This document shows, piece after piece, positions 1 to 12,312 of a stretch of 64,000 bases of DNA (its first letter is position 1; every line of letters starts with the position of its first letter). The notes under the pieces are model-generated. The model did not search any database and was not told where the DNA came from. It saw nothing but the letters and a program-made list of their open reading frames with translations. The stretch comes from Panagrolaimus kolymaensis (lineage: Eukaryota > Nematoda > Chromadorea > Rhabditida > Panagrolaimidae). The position numbers and the translations under genes were made by a program. Location of the stretch: contig JAJQJQ010000039.1 of the NCBI GenBank assembly GCA_028622995.1, positions 1,178,001 to 1,242,000 of the forward strand. Reading direction: 5' to 3'.

Positions 1-2963
1 AAAAATGCTTTAAAATATTCTTCAAAACATGATGGAAATTTCAACCCAAAATAGCAGCGACTATCTCGTGTTTCTTTTTTTGTATTATAAAAACTTTGTT
101 TTTTTTTTATCAAAAGCATCCCATTACAGGCAACGTCTCCTTTTTTTGGAATGAATGTAAAGCAAAGCGGAAGAAGACGAAAAAAATAAAGATGAATAAG
201 TGGCATCGACTAAATGGTGGAATTAAATATCATCCATCGGCGAAGAGAAGAAAAAATATTTATAAATAAACATACAAAAAAATCAAAAAGATCATAACCA
301 AAAGTTCACAGTGAATTAAAAATATGTATGCAATAAATGGAAATAAGAAAAAAACGTTTTTGAAGAAAAATTAAATAAAAATCTATTAGGAATCAGAATT
401 GTAATATTTTTTTAAATCAAACTTCCAAACTAATAACCTAAAAAAGTTCTTTAAAATAAAATTCGTTATCAAAGCCGAAGTTAAATTTCTTTTTCAATAT
501 TATTTTTAGCATTTTATAAAATTTTAAAACTTTGAAAGCATTGATCAATCAACGATGAAAAAAAGTTTGTGTAACTTTGAGCGGTCAATGAGATCTCGCG
601 ATTTCTTGACTTCTTTGAGTTTATAAAAAAAAGTTAAATAGGATTTACGCAATGTATGGGATTTCTCATTATTGTGCAATATGGCTACAAGGCTTAGTTA
701 AAGTGATCAAAAATGTGGACTCTTATTGGATTGGAATTGAGAAGTTTTAAGACAACAAAAAGTTTTAAAGAAATAAGCTCCCAAAATTTGTTATTAATTT
801 AAAGCAAGAATCATTTTGAAAATGAATGTAAAAAATCAAAATGATTTTCCCACACAAGAAAAAGCAACAAAAACCAATTATCAAAAAAGCCATTCATATC
901 AAAATAATTAGCAACAAAAAAAATCAACAAACAATAAAAAATGGAGACATAAAAGCTTTTTGTAAAAAATTAAACCAATTATTTCCGCATTAAAAAAAGC
1001 AAGCTAACAACAGCAGCAAAAAAGGAACCAAAAATTGTTTTCATTTCAATTCTTTTCTCGTCATATTTTTTTTTTCTTCAATACTTTCCTTCTTTTCTTC
1101 TTCTTTTTTTGTTGCTTTCGTGTGTGTTTGCTGCTACTATCCTTATTCTTCTTGCCTGCCTTTAACTTTGACTCTCTCAAACAAAACAAAAAAGAAGCAG
1201 CATAACAATTGAGCGCCAAAGGAAATGAAGAAGAATAAAAATGAAAAAGGAAACGAAAAACGTTCGAGCAAAAGCAAGCAAGAGTAACTCAAAAAAAAAA
1301 TTGATCAAAAGTAGCAATAACGAGAAGAAAAAAATATTGAGAGAAAGAAAAGTTAAGAGACACTAACACTAAGGAAAGAAAACAACGGTGATCGGCGGCA
1401 GTCAATCGTTTTTACTCATCATCATAAAAAAATTGAAAAAAAAGGTAAAAAATAGGGGGAGGAGAAGAGAACAAAAGTTGAGGTACATTCAGGTCGATCA
1501 TCATCAAAGGCAAGCAAGTTAGAAGTGATTCAATCACTCACGTAAAATAAAAAAAGGGAGAAGAGAAAAAGAAAAAAGAAGAAAAATAATGACATTTTGA
1601 AATAAGCTTTAAAAATAATAAGACAAAAGTTTGTTTAAGGGATTATTCATGGGTGGCGGTAATGCTGAACATACGTCATCGCAACCAACAACTTTTATAG
1701 AGGGTTACCCTAATCCAAATTTAAAGAAGGCAAAAATTGAGAAAAGTGAATAACAAACAAAAAAATCATTAAAAGAATAACGAAGAATAAATTTGTTAGT
1801 TCAAAAGATCGCACGTGAATGAGAATGATCGTTATCGAAATTATTCTTTCTTGTTTGAGAACAAGATTTTTGGTTGTAACAGGCAAGAATCAAATAATTT
1901 TTTAAGGTTTTAGTTTCTAAATTGAATTTGATAGACAATAATAAAGGAATCATAATGCGACGACAACAAGCTAAATTCCAACTTCTAAAAGATTATTACG
2001 AAACTCTCATAATACTAAAAATAGCAACCGACCTTTTCCATTTAAAAACAAGCTTCTCCTTTTAATCTTTTTTGTCTGCACAAAATTTTTAATGCGAACG
2101 TGCATTCAAGCATTTTACCTTTAAAAAAAATACAACCATTTTCGACATAAAGAAAAGTTTCATTTTAAAGTCCTATTCCATCCAACAACAAAAAAGTTGC
2201 AAAAAAGAAGAAAGAATCAAATAAATTCATCTCCAAAAAAACCACTTTTCTTCTTTCATCTGTTTTCCTGCGGCTTTTTTTGTTATCAAAGAAAAAAGCG
2301 TTCAAAACAAAAATTGCTTCTTCTTCACTTTTTTTTTTATTTGGACTTTTTATTTTAAAAGCAGCCTTCTCCATTTTTTGTTTCGATGGCTTACTTCCAT
2401 CATTTCTTTCCCCAAAGCTTGCCTTTTCCAGAGAAAAAAAAGAGACCTGCACATTTTTATTTTAAGCTTTAACACACTTTTTTTTCAACTCTCCTTTTCT
2501 CCAAAAAAAGCATGCATACGACAAAAATTTAAAGCATATTTTGAAATTTTTTTTCGTATTTGTATGTGACGACTAACTTTTTAAAAAGAGTCCCACTTTT
2601 TTTCATGTTGTCCTTTCTTCTCCGCGGCCTACAAATGCCGCCGTAACCGTTGTCCGCTTACTTGCTTACTTCTCGTATGCTGCTTTCCCCAAAAAAAGAA
2701 ACTGTTCTTTCTTTTCTTGCCGTTTTTTTTAAAGGACATGGAAATTGTCAAGATTTTTCCCTTATTCTTTTCAAACCCTAGAGACTCACGGAGTAAATTG
2801 ATTTGGTTTTAGTCGTTATAAAGAGAAAATGGAAAAATAAATGCAAACTTCCCATTCGACTGCTTCTTCTGCTTCCAACTGCTACATTCTATCATGACAC
2901 ACATATATGTTTTAAGAAAATTCATTTCTGCGACAATACAAAAAATAATAATACAATAAATGA
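1..2963. other. AT-rich stretch without a clear gene
   Basis: The stretch is dominated by A- and T-runs. The two overlapping open frames near 2165-2569 are low-complexity Lys/Phe/Ser translations and look like chance. The only segment with coding-like composition is a short ATG frame at 1649-1753, listed separately. It could hold the promoter or a long first intron of a plus-strand gene, but nothing in it proves that. Confidence 0.5.
1649..1753 (+). CDS. Possible short ORF or first exon with MGGG start
   Basis: An ATG at 1649 opens a 34-codon frame beginning MGGGNAEHTSSQPTTF. Its composition is mixed and protein-like, unlike the surrounding low-complexity DNA. The MG start followed by small polar residues would allow N-myristoylation. 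Near the end the bases AAAAGTGAAT could serve as a splice donor, so this may be the first exon of a gene whose other exons I cannot locate. I see no plus-strand coding exon before the minus-strand phosphatase begins. I recognise no family. Confidence 0.22.
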   Translation: MGGGNAEHTSSQPTTFIEGYPNPNLKKAKIEKSE

Positions 2964-5656
2964 TTAATTATCTGAAAATGGTTCAGTTACAGGTGCAATA
3001 ATTGGTGGAGATCTTGCTCGTTGTTGATTTTTCTTTGGATGGAATGGACGAAATAGACGAAAACGACACTTCATCTGAAAAATCAAAAAATTAATACAGT
3101 AATCAATTTTAAATTGAAAAGAACTTACTCCAGGTAAAATTTGTAATGTTGCACCAGTATTGTTTGTGTTGAGATAATTGAAAGCTGAGAAGATAGTTAA
3201 CATTTGATTATTTGATGTAAAAACATAGCCAGTTCGACGCATCTAAAAAATGACAATTAAAAAGGTATGTATCATTAAAAATCAATGCAAAAAAGAAATG
3301 ATAAGAAAGTTTAATCATAACGCCTTTAAGTTAAAAATAGGCGTTGAAGCAACTCATAACTAGCTATTTCTAACCTTCTAAACTATGCGCATAGTCAAAC
3401 CCAGCATCTCCTAGTAACGTGATTATTCTTTTGGAAAAGCCCCTATTTATATAAGAGCTTTAAATACAATTTGTTCAACCTTACTTTTTTCTCGTGGGAA
3501 AAATTTTAACACTTTATTTTTATACAAGCTTCTTTTTTTCCTAAAACTTATAACAAGCTTTTAGCGTCGGTATCCATAGTTGCAATAGCAAAAAAGCAAC
3601 ATTGTAAATAACCTTCAGTTTTTTGTTTTCCCTTTTTTATATTATTTGTCCCCATTTGCGTGCTACTGTTTAATCTAAAACACTGTTAACTTTTATCTTT
3701 AGTCTTTAGCTTGTCAAAGATAAAATATAATCATTAAATGACGCAGTTTATGTTCCAGAAAAAGGAACTGCAAAGTAGCCGAAAAAGGTAGCATTGTCAA
3801 AGACATACGATTAAGCATTTTTTAATGATAACGCTTCATTAAAAAGGAATCAAAGATAGAAAAAAATGAAGCATGCAACGGTTAAGTTTTAAAAGTTTAC
3901 CTACATGGACTCTTCTAAAATGTCAATCAAAGGCTACTAAATTTTTAGACATGGAAAAAGGTTCATTTGCTCTTTGACTAAGTTTTTAAGGTTATAAATC
4001 ATCTCAAACCCTAATAAATGTTTTTAAGAAATTTAAAATCTTTAAGACTAATACAAATGTCTTTTTTTTCTTATTTGTCAAAAAGTTTAAAAATACAAAC
4101 CTCTTGATTTATTTGGTGACCACGGACGATGAGATCGATCTTGTTTGTTTTGCAAAAATTTGAAATTGTGTTATCATCATATGTGAAGCTGATTCCACGA
4201 TTGCTTTGAGTCCAACCAGGACGTTTTCCACCGGGATCCGACCAGACGAGATCTGTTGCAAGACCATACATAGGTACTAATGTTGGACGAGTGATTGAAT
4301 TGATGTCACTGAGCTTGATAAGATCAGGTGAAATGCCTCCATGCATACATAAAATTTTTCCAGCGATTAAAGCAGCAAACGGCATGCAGTTGAAAACATG
4401 GACAATGTTATGAAAGATCTGAAAATGATGTCATTTATTACTAAAAGAAAAGGCACAAAATCCATTTAAAAAGTTAACTACCACGTGATTGCTGTCATCA
4501 GAATATTTGTCTCCACATTCATCATAAAATCCATAGACCATTGTTGTGTTCAAATCTTCGTGGTTACCTCGCTACAAAAAAAAAACATTAGAAGGTTTGA
4601 AAAGTAAATGAAACAACGTACCAACATAAAAATTTTATGAGGATACTTGATTTTCAAAGATAGCAGCAAGCATAACACTTCGATTCCTTGTGGACCACGA
4701 TCAACATAATCACCAAGAAAGACATAGCCATATTCTGTAGGTTCTCCAGTAGCATAAAGCATCATTCGTAAATCACGAAATTGACCATGAATATCGCCGA
4801 CAACACATACAGGTAAAACATCCCTAAAAAACAAATACTTTATTTACGATAAACAAGATGCGAAAAAAATGTAAGCAACTATGATTCATTGCATTTTTGA
4901 TCTTCTTACGAAAATATCACATAAACACAAAAACAGGGGATCAAGAAAATAAGCAAATGGCGAAAAAATGAAAAAGCTTTAAATTTCAACAACAAAAATG
5001 GCGCCAATGTGTTTTTGTTATTTTGCGCAAAAGAATGTTTAGGGATATATCAACGAATAAATCAACATTCAAAAGAATCAAAGGCTAACAACATTGAGTA
5101 AATGGAAATAAACAACAAAAAGAAAATGCCAATTTTTCAATTCAGCAAAAAAATGCTGTAATCATCGAGGGTTATTGTATCAGAAATACATAGAAACAAA
5201 AGACAAAAAGACAATTGTCGGTCATCAATAAAAGTAATAAAAAGCCCAAATCAACAGCTTACTTTGAAATTTCCACCAAGCTTTTCTGTTTCAAGAATGA
5301 TTCGGATGCCAAGTAACAAAGTTTAATAATTTCTTTTTGAGTTATTTTCACATTAACTTCAGGAGCAATTGGTCGATATTTTGCAGCTTTGCTTTCACGA
5401 TTTCTAAAAAAACTTTTGTTATCAAATGTTAAAAAATTTTGTCAAAAAAATATTACCCTCTCTTGACGTTGCTAAACGTTAAAGGAGCTCTCATGAGCCT
5501 TTCAATCATTTCATTAATAAATGAACATTCAGATGAATTATATCCACCAAAGGTTTCTTCATTATCGGAATCTGCTGCAGAACTTGATGATGAAGCTTCA
5601 AATGATGATTCTGGAAGAGGACCATCATGATGAGAATGAATTGAACGGCGTTGCAT
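2964..5656 (-). CDS. PP1-like Ser/Thr protein phosphatase, divergent
   Basis: Seven exons join in frame: 5656-5457, 5403-5263, 4823-4622, 4571-4482, 4418-4101, 3242-3129 and 3074-2964. The product is about 390 residues and belongs to the PPP family of two-metal phosphoserine/threonine phosphatases. Exon 1 adds a Ser- and acid-rich N-terminal extension. The metal and catalytic motifs are in order: GDIHGQ, GDYVDRG, RGNHE, then HGG and RGHQ, where PP1 normally has RAHQ. The region that reads SAPNYC in PP1 is SAFNYLNTNNTG here, so the usual Cys is absent. The tail is basic and Pro-rich. The intron between the last long exon and the next spans about 860 bases. Divergent PP1-like paralogues, often germline-expressed, are known in nematodes. 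The family is certain; substrate and partners are not. Confidence 0.88.
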
Positions 5657-6888
5657 TTTGATTTTTTATTGACAGCTTTTGACAACGGCGATTTTGAATC
5701 AATAACAACAAAATTGAAATGAAAATGAAATTAGGAAATGGAAAAATAATGCGTGCGTGAACAGGCAATTCACTTTTTTTCGCGCGTTTTATGCAAATTT
5801 TTTCTAACTTTCAAAAGCTTTTTTCTTTGGTGGAAGGACAATCAAAAAAAAAATTTCAATTGAAAAAAAACTTGAAGAAGTTCCATGGTTCGGCTTTCGG
5901 GAAGTTTGGAAATAGAGATAATTTTGATAACATCATTTTTTGAAGAATAAACTTTTTTTTTAGCAAAATTTGTAGTTTTCTTTTTGTAGCAATTAAAAAA
6001 CTTTAAATTTTGAAAAGAAGGATTTCCAGAATTCAGAAAAATTCTTATAGGTATCCGTCGCAAAAGCAATTTTTGAATCAGAAGTCTAAAAAAAAAACAA
6101 ATGCCATTTATATTAAACTCGAAGCTGATAGGAGCTGTGATTCTGTTAATATGAAACCCAATTTTGGGCATGATTGATTATTAGATATGTATTTTTGCTC
6201 CTGAATTTCAAAAAACCTTTTTTTCGAAGAAATCAGTAAACTTCAAATATTAATTTGAAAAAGTTTCAAGAAAGTTCATGTATTTTTGTTTTATTTATAT
6301 TTTTTATCCATTTAAAATTTTTGAAGAAAATAATAAAAGCTAACGATATTTATATATAATGGTTTTAGAACGAATAGAAATAGGCGAGTATTATTAACAA
6401 CAACATACATAACAGAAAAACAGCAATAGAAATGGTTGCTTGCTTGCTGTTGGGTTGGTTGCAACACGTGAGAGACCGAATTTTGCTCCTCTTGCTTTCT
6501 TTTTTCTTGTTTAGAAGGGAGTTTGGAAATCAGTTTTTGTTTTTGTCTTTCATCTGTTTTTTATTTTTTAAATTGTTTACAAACGCTTTTTTTATGAATT
6601 CACTCAAGTTTTTTTTATAATTTCGGGGATTTCATAATGTCCACTTTTTCCTTCCTTTCTTGTTTTGCATCCATTTTTTGCGGTTTTCAATTTTTATTCT
6701 CTCTAAACTTTTTTGCTCTCTGTCATCGTCGTCAATGTTATTGTTGTTTTGTTAATGCTTCTTTTTTCTTTAAAGTTATTACACTACAATAATTTTTAGA
6801 CAGGACCCAACATCTTAAATTTAGTTTATTTATTAGTTATATTCTTTCAATTTTATGCAACTTTATTCAATAATAATATATATTAAAC
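5657..6888. other. Divergent intergenic region, no gene seen
   Basis: It lies between the start codons of the minus-strand phosphatase and plus-strand AMPK beta, so it should contain both promoters. I see only AT-rich sequence with T-runs. The open frames here translate to Phe/Lys/Ile-rich low-complexity peptides. Confidence 0.5.
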
Positions 6889-8026
6889 ATGGGAAATCAA
6901 GGCAGTGGTCTGCATAAACGTGAACGAACTGGCGAAGGCCGCCATCGACTTGCCAGTAGTGGATTAGCAGTAAATCCACCATCCTCATCTTCCCATGCTC
7001 ATTCTGCATTACCTCCATCAAATGATAGCCGAATTTCAAATCATCATCGAACAGCAACTGGAGATGATGGTTGTCCTGTCCAAGTAAAATATTGAATTTT
7101 TGCCCTTTTTAAAATTTAACACATCATCCCATTGTTTTTTACAGATGAAAATAGCTAAACCTGATGAAATGTTTCCCGATGATATTGATTTTATGGAAAC
7201 CAATGAATTTCCAGTTGTTTTTAAATGGCACGCCAATAATCCAGCTAAACATGTTTATGTTACTGGTTCGTGGGATAGTTGGAAAAGAAAGATCCCATTA
7301 GTTAAATCCACTCATGATTTCTCTACAATTTTAAATTTAAATCCCGGTTAGTTTTTGGAAGAGTTTGGTTGTCCATCTGAAAGATGGTTAGATCTAAGAA
7401 AGTTACACTTTTCAAAAAATTCACTCAAAGTTAGTTAATTATATGTTTATTTTTTTCTAGGACGTTACGAGTACAAATTTCTTGTTGATGGTAGATGGAT
7501 GGTTGATGATACCCTTTCAAAAACTGATAATCCTATGGGAAGCCAAAATAATGTTGTAACAATAGATCATGCAGATTTTGAGGTGTTTGATGCCCTCGAT
7601 CGAGATATGGCATCATCAAATGCAGGTGAAGCAATGAAAAAAATGAATTCCACTGGTGTTGCACAAAGTCATGATACACCTAATGATCGAGAGCTTGAAA
7701 AACTTCGAGAATTTACTCAGACATTACCTGATCGACGTGATTTTGAAAAAGCTCCTTCACCACCTATATTACCGCCCCATTTACTTCAGTAATTATTTTT
7801 TTATGAATTAATCTTTAAAAAAATTTGCTTTACCTTTTGCAGGGTTATTCTAAATAAAGATACGCCAGTTCATTGCGATCCAAACGTTCTTCCCGAACCC
7901 AATCATGTTATGCTCAATCATCTTTATGCTCTTTCAATTAAAGACGGAGTTATGGTTTTAAGTGCCACACATCGACATCGTAAGAAGTATGTTACTACTC
8001 TTCTTTATAAACCCATTAGTACTTAA
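6889..8026 (+). CDS. PRKAB: AMP-activated protein kinase, beta subunit
   Basis: Four exons (6889-7083, 7145-7346, 7461-7788, 7843-8026) give 302 residues. The beta subunit scaffolds the AMPK heterotrimer and binds glycogen. The N-terminus MGNQGSG fits the N-myristoylation pattern seen in this family. The carbohydrate-binding module (CBM48) runs from about residue 87 to 160, with VTGSWDSWKRKIPL and, after the second intron, YEYKFLVDGRW. Ser120 in LVKSTHDF aligns with the human Ser108 autophosphorylation site. The C-terminal alpha/gamma-binding module ends with LSATHRHRKKYVTTLLYKP, almost the vertebrate sequence. A polyadenylation signal AATAAA lies at 8409-8414. The gene is intact, and start and stop are well supported. 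Confidence 0.96.
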
Positions 8027-8652
8027 TTAAAAGTTATTATGGGTTCAGTCTCATTGGCTTCAAATTCCATGGCAGATAACAACTATGTTTTTTTGTTTGC
8101 AAATTGATTGATTTCGGTTTTTTTTGTAACTGCTTAAAAAAATATCTTTCATTAATCATTTTATTGTCTTATTTCTTGCTTTGTTGTTTTTTATATTTTC
8201 TTAAATTCCTTCATTCATCATTTTATTTTATGCCAAAAAAAAGAGTTGTACATTCTTATTCTTCCTTCCATTTTCCTTTCTTTTTTCATTGAAGGAAAAT
8301 ATGGACGGGTCTTTTTTCTTATTACATACATACCTTTATTAGTTGTTTTATTTTGTGTATATTTTTTTCCTTCCCACACATATATTAGGATATTTCTAAA
8401 ATGTTTATAATAAAGATTTTTATGCTATTCACCTTTATTTGGCTTACAGTAATAATGTAAAATAACCTACTTTTTGAAGAGCATTCCAATCGGGATTGCC
8501 ACATGAGAAAAATAACAAAGGCTCAAAATTTTTTTTTGGCATTCTTACAAAAAAACTTTTGTTCATTTGTTTTTTTTTCTAACGGTATTGTTTGAGATTT
8601 TTATAAACATAAAAAATTTGAAGAAAAAAACCATGGCATCAACTTTAGAAAT
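8027..8652. other. 3' UTR of AMPK beta and intergenic sequence
   Basis: About 380 bases lead from the AMPK beta stop to AATAAA at 8409-8414. The rest is T-rich sequence up to the next start codon. An out-of-frame ATG at 8633 precedes the start of the BTB-like gene and opens only a 19-codon frame. Apart from the polyadenylation signal I see no other element. Confidence 0.5.
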
Positions 8653-9684
8653 ATGTCAACAACAGCAACAGCTGCTAAAAAACTCAATATTGTTCCAATA
8701 TTTGATAAAGAAGTGAATCTTGAAACTGTGGATTTGAAAGAATGCTTTGATGAATGTTGTTTTGATATTCGAATTATTGTAAGTTTCTTTTTGACTTGTA
8801 ATTACTCTAACAACATTATGAAAAGTTTTAGGCTCAAAAATTATCTGACGAAGAATATGTTATTTCGCTTGAAGTTGAACCACAAGAAGGTTCCAAATAT
8901 GAACTTATAGTTGATTATGTTCTTACAATTAATGGTGATTCTCGATGTGTATGTATTATTTTTTATCCTCGACAATGTAAAAGTATTTGACAATTTTTAG
9001 AAAGAAAAAGATCATTGGACAACGAAAGAAGTCTTAGAAAACGTCAGCATAAAAGAATCAAGTGTTCGAATAACTTTTGGTGTCGCTGTTCAACATGCTT
9101 TAATTCCTGATGATTTAACCCAGAAGACAGCTTTTCGATACTATCGTTTATTGGTGAGCATTTTTCAGCAGTGGACTTGAACTCATTCTTTTCCATTTCA
9201 GTGTGCTGCAACAACATTTTACATAAATCCAACTTACCTCAAAAAGCTTGATTGTGAACTTTTTACAAAATGGTATAATGATGAAGTTACGCATGAAACA
9301 TGCTCCATTGTTCAAGAACTCTCTGAATATGATCTTGCTCTTCTTCTCAAAGCTTGTTGTGGATATTCATCGGTTGTGATTCATTCTCGAAATGTTTATG
9401 ATATTGGTGAAATTGCTCTTCAATTCAGGATTGTTGGACTTGTTCGATCAATTGATGCTTTTATTCGAAGTTTAAAACTTATGCATCCTATACGAAAACT
9501 TGAATTGGCATATAATTTTCGTTTAACTCAAGTTGCTGATGGAATCATTAGAGAAAATAAGAATTTTATGACAAGATTGATTTTGTTACATGAATATTTG
9601 AAAGAAAATGGCGAAAATGAAAGTGATATGCATCCTGATGTTTTGAAAATGCTGGAAATCTATGATGATTATATTGTTTTGTAA
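8653..9684 (+). CDS. Orphan protein with BTB/POZ-like C-terminal half
   Basis: Four exons (8653-8778, 8832-8948, 9001-9153, 9202-9684), all split between codons, give 292 residues. I do not recognise an orthologue. The second half has the helix pattern of the back of a BTB/POZ domain: ALLLKACCGYSS, then NVYDIGEIALQFRIVGLVRS, resembling the 'leucine-rich strand, column of residues, GL' pattern of BTB proteins. Two further helices follow. The first half is mixed alpha/beta and could be a diverged MATH-like or immunoglobulin-like sandwich. BTB proteins are often Cullin-3 substrate adaptors, but nothing here shows that directly. AATAAA lies at 9768-9773, and ALG14 begins only 201 bases downstream on the same strand. 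Confidence 0.72.
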
Positions 9685-9875
9685 AAAGTCTATCTTGAGC
9701 TTAATGCGTTATTTTTAAATTTTATTGTTGTATTTTTATCTTGTAGTATTGTATTTGAATGATCTCAAATAAACTTATTTTTGTGCATAATTTACTTTCT
9801 CTTTCTTACTTGTGGTAAAATTGCCATTATTACTTATCATCATCGCCAATACATATTTTTACTAAGCTTTCGCTT

Positions 9876-9885
9876 CCTTTATAGG
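9876..9885 (+). promoter_or_regulatory. Probable trans-splice acceptor before ALG14
   Basis: The bases TTTATAG|G stand one base before the ALG14 ATG at 9886. No plausible upstream exon or donor exists between the BTB-like stop and this site. In nematodes such an acceptor usually receives a spliced leader, and it follows an AATAAA about 110 bases upstream. Confidence 0.5.
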
Positions 9886-10770
9886 ATGTTGGACGATATT
9901 GCAACATATATCAGCAATTCATCTTTAGCTTTAACATCAATATTTGGAACAATATTTATTTGTGTTATTATCAATGTTTTCTTAACTTTATACATCGCTC
10001 ATGCAATGCGTCATTCATCAAAATGGCCAGGAAAAGGACAGAAACTAACAGATGCAATAACTTCTGGTGAAAAACTTTCAATATGTCCCATTATTGGTTC
10101 TGGTGGTCATACAACTGAAATGTCATCTTTATTATCTCAACTCAATCCTGATCTCTTCTTACATCGACATTATATTCTCGCTGAAACGGATAAAATGGGA
10201 TTGGATAAAATTATGGAAACTGAAAAAAGTTTATTTTCAAAGCAAACAGTTGATGTGAAAACTTCGGATATTTTTATGGTAACTAAAATTCCAAGGAGTC
10301 GAGAAGTTGGACAAAGTTATTTCTCGTCAATTTTTACAACTCTATGGGCTATCTTTTGCTGTATCAAAGCTGTTTGGAAGATAAAGTAAGTGAAATTCCT
10401 TTTGGGTGGGCTACTGTACTTTCTTACTTTCTAATTATGTTATTAAAGCACTTTTCATTCACTTTTGTCCGTTAAATCAATGAGAAAGAAATGTTGTTAT
10501 AAAATCATATTATTTATTTTTAGGCCTGATGTTATTCTCTGTAATGGTCCAGGAACGTGTATTCCAATTTGCCTCATCGCTTTTTTCTTCGATCTTATAA
10601 GACTACGAAATACTCGAATTATTTTTGTTGAATCAATTTGTCGTGTAAAAACTTTATCATTAACTGGAAAGATATTGTATGCAATACGAATTGCTGATGT
10701 TTTCTTGGTACAATGGGAATCTCTGATTGAAACATATCCAAGAGCTGAATATTTGGGCATTCTTATTTAA
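9886..10770 (+). CDS. ALG14: ALG14, UDP-GlcNAc transferase membrane anchor subunit
   Basis: Two exons (9886-10385 and 10524-10770) give 248 residues. ALG14 is the ER-membrane subunit that recruits ALG13 to add the second GlcNAc to dolichol-linked oligosaccharide in N-glycan assembly. Residues about 14-37 form one hydrophobic anchor. The family motif GSGGHTTEM is at 71-79. PDVILCNGPGTCIPI follows at the start of exon 2, then RIIFVESICRVKTLSLTGK, and the protein ends in AEYLGILI, matching the usual ALG14 ending YLGxL. Length and topology are typical. The first ATG was chosen because the upstream bases form a splice acceptor. It may be co-transcribed with the BTB-like gene. Confidence 0.95.
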
Positions 10771-11332
10771 ATTATTATCTGTTGATTTTATTTTATGTTT
10801 TATAATAATGGGTTTTTTCTTTATATGTAAAATTTTGTGCTTTAATTTGTGTGTAATAAATATTACTTATGCAAATTATGTGATATTGCAAGACATGCTT
10901 TTGAAAAGGATGCTCATGAAATTTTCTTATTTATAAAAAGGTATCTTAGGTTGTTTTGTTGGTGGTTTTGCAGATGTTAATTGGTTCAAAACCCATACTT
11001 TAATATTGGTTTTTCTTTGTGTGTTTGATGTGTGGTCTTTGCATCAAATGGAAACCCATATTTTATAATGAGCTGAGTTTGTATTAAGTTTGTACTGCTT
11101 TATATTGTTCGTTATTAGCATAAACAATAGGACTTCGATGACTAAAGTAAAAAATCGGAACCCATGGAAACTCATTATGAAACGGCAGGGCTAAATGAAG
11201 AAAAGGTTTATGATGTTTACAAATTAGCACTTTTTTATGTTTAGTTAGATCGCGACTTTGAATTTTTGCCTCTTTTTATCACATTTGTTTGCTTACTTCT
11301 TCTTTTACTAACTTTCACCATTTTCAGGCAAC
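10771..11332. other. Intergenic, ALG14 to MALSU1-like gene
   Basis: This same-strand gap of about 560 bases has no coding frame that I can support. A TTTTCAG acceptor at 11321-11327 stands five bases before the next ATG and may be a trans-splice site. GT-rich sequence near 10960-11050 has no recognisable structure. Confidence 0.45.
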
Positions 11333-12312
11333 ATGCTGATTCGAACTGTGCTGAACTGTGGACAGAGAATATTATCGGGCAATGTGAAGAAAAATTTCAC
11401 CTCAAACTTGTGCAAAAATTTTAATCGTCAAAGCTCATCTTCATCTAATTCAGGTAAGACTTTCTTTTAACTAACATTTTATCACATACTTCTTGTTTTT
11501 CAGGAAATGGTCAAGTCATCGATAATCATCAAACAAAAGTAGAAGAACGTAATGAACAAATAAAGAATAAACATGAAAATGATATCATTATCACAGAAAA
11601 ATCAGCAACAACGATGTCTTCGATGGATAAATCTAAAGCTATAAATAACGAAGCTCCTCCTCCTATAGCTGAAGAAGATGAAGTTCAAAAGCGTATGAAA
11701 CAAACTTCAGAATATTTTAGTCAATACATCGAAGAATATTATGAAGAAGAAGAAGAAGCCACCGAAGATGAAATTCGAGAAGAAGATGGAACTCCTGAAT
11801 TATTTGCTGAACTTATAGTCAAAGTGGATGTATCTGAAATTATCATGGAAGAAATTGTTTCTTTATTACAAGAACATCGAGCACAGAATATTCTTTCAAT
11901 TAATATTTTACCTGTACGATGTCCATGGAATTCTATTATTATTTGTTCGCCTTATAATGATCGGCATGGTCAAGCTTTAACACAAACTATTCGTAAACAT
12001 ATTAAAACTTTGTATCATTTTGATGTAAGTTTTTCTTTTGTGCTGCAATAACTCTAACGTTCAACTTTTTAGGATGATCAACTTCCACGTCAAAGTAAAA
12101 TAACAAATGGATGGTTTGTATTTGATATGAAAAATGTTATTCTTCATATTATGTCTGAATCTGCAAGAGAAAAATATGATTTAGAAGCTTTATATTCGGA
12201 TGACCAAACAATCAATGAAACTGATGATGATATGATACCTCCACCACCTTCTCCTTCATCACCTTCATCAACTGCTAGTAGTGTATCTCCTGCTCAGTCA
12301 AATATTGTTTAA
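11333..12312 (+). CDS. MALSU1: Mitochondrial ribosome assembly factor, RsfS/Iojap family
   Basis: Three exons (11333-11453, 11504-12024, 12073-12312) give 293 residues. The N-terminus MLIRTVLNCGQRILSGNVKK is basic, without acidic residues, and looks like a mitochondrial presequence. A charged, Glu-rich linker covers about residues 60-138. The RsfS domain starts near residue 140 with LFAELIVKVDVSEI and ends with GWFVFDMKNVILHIMSE followed by AREKYDLEALYS. That is the hallmark 'W-x-V-x-D-x-x-x-V-x-H-x-M' and 'AR-x-x-Y-x-LE-x-L' of the family. These proteins bind uL14 of the large ribosomal subunit and block premature subunit joining. The last 35 residues are acidic then Pro/Ser-rich and nonconserved. 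AATAAA lies at 12470-12475. Confidence 0.88.

Noticed and set aside
2165..2569. Overlapping open frames of 61-95 codons on both strands
   Set aside because: The translations are Phe/Lys/Ser low-complexity, the frames opp each other over the same bases, and no splice sites extend them.
3382..3395. 14-base palindrome ACTATGCGCATAGT inside a phosphatase intron
   Set aside because: Too short to separate from chance; no repeat elsewhere in the window was noticed.
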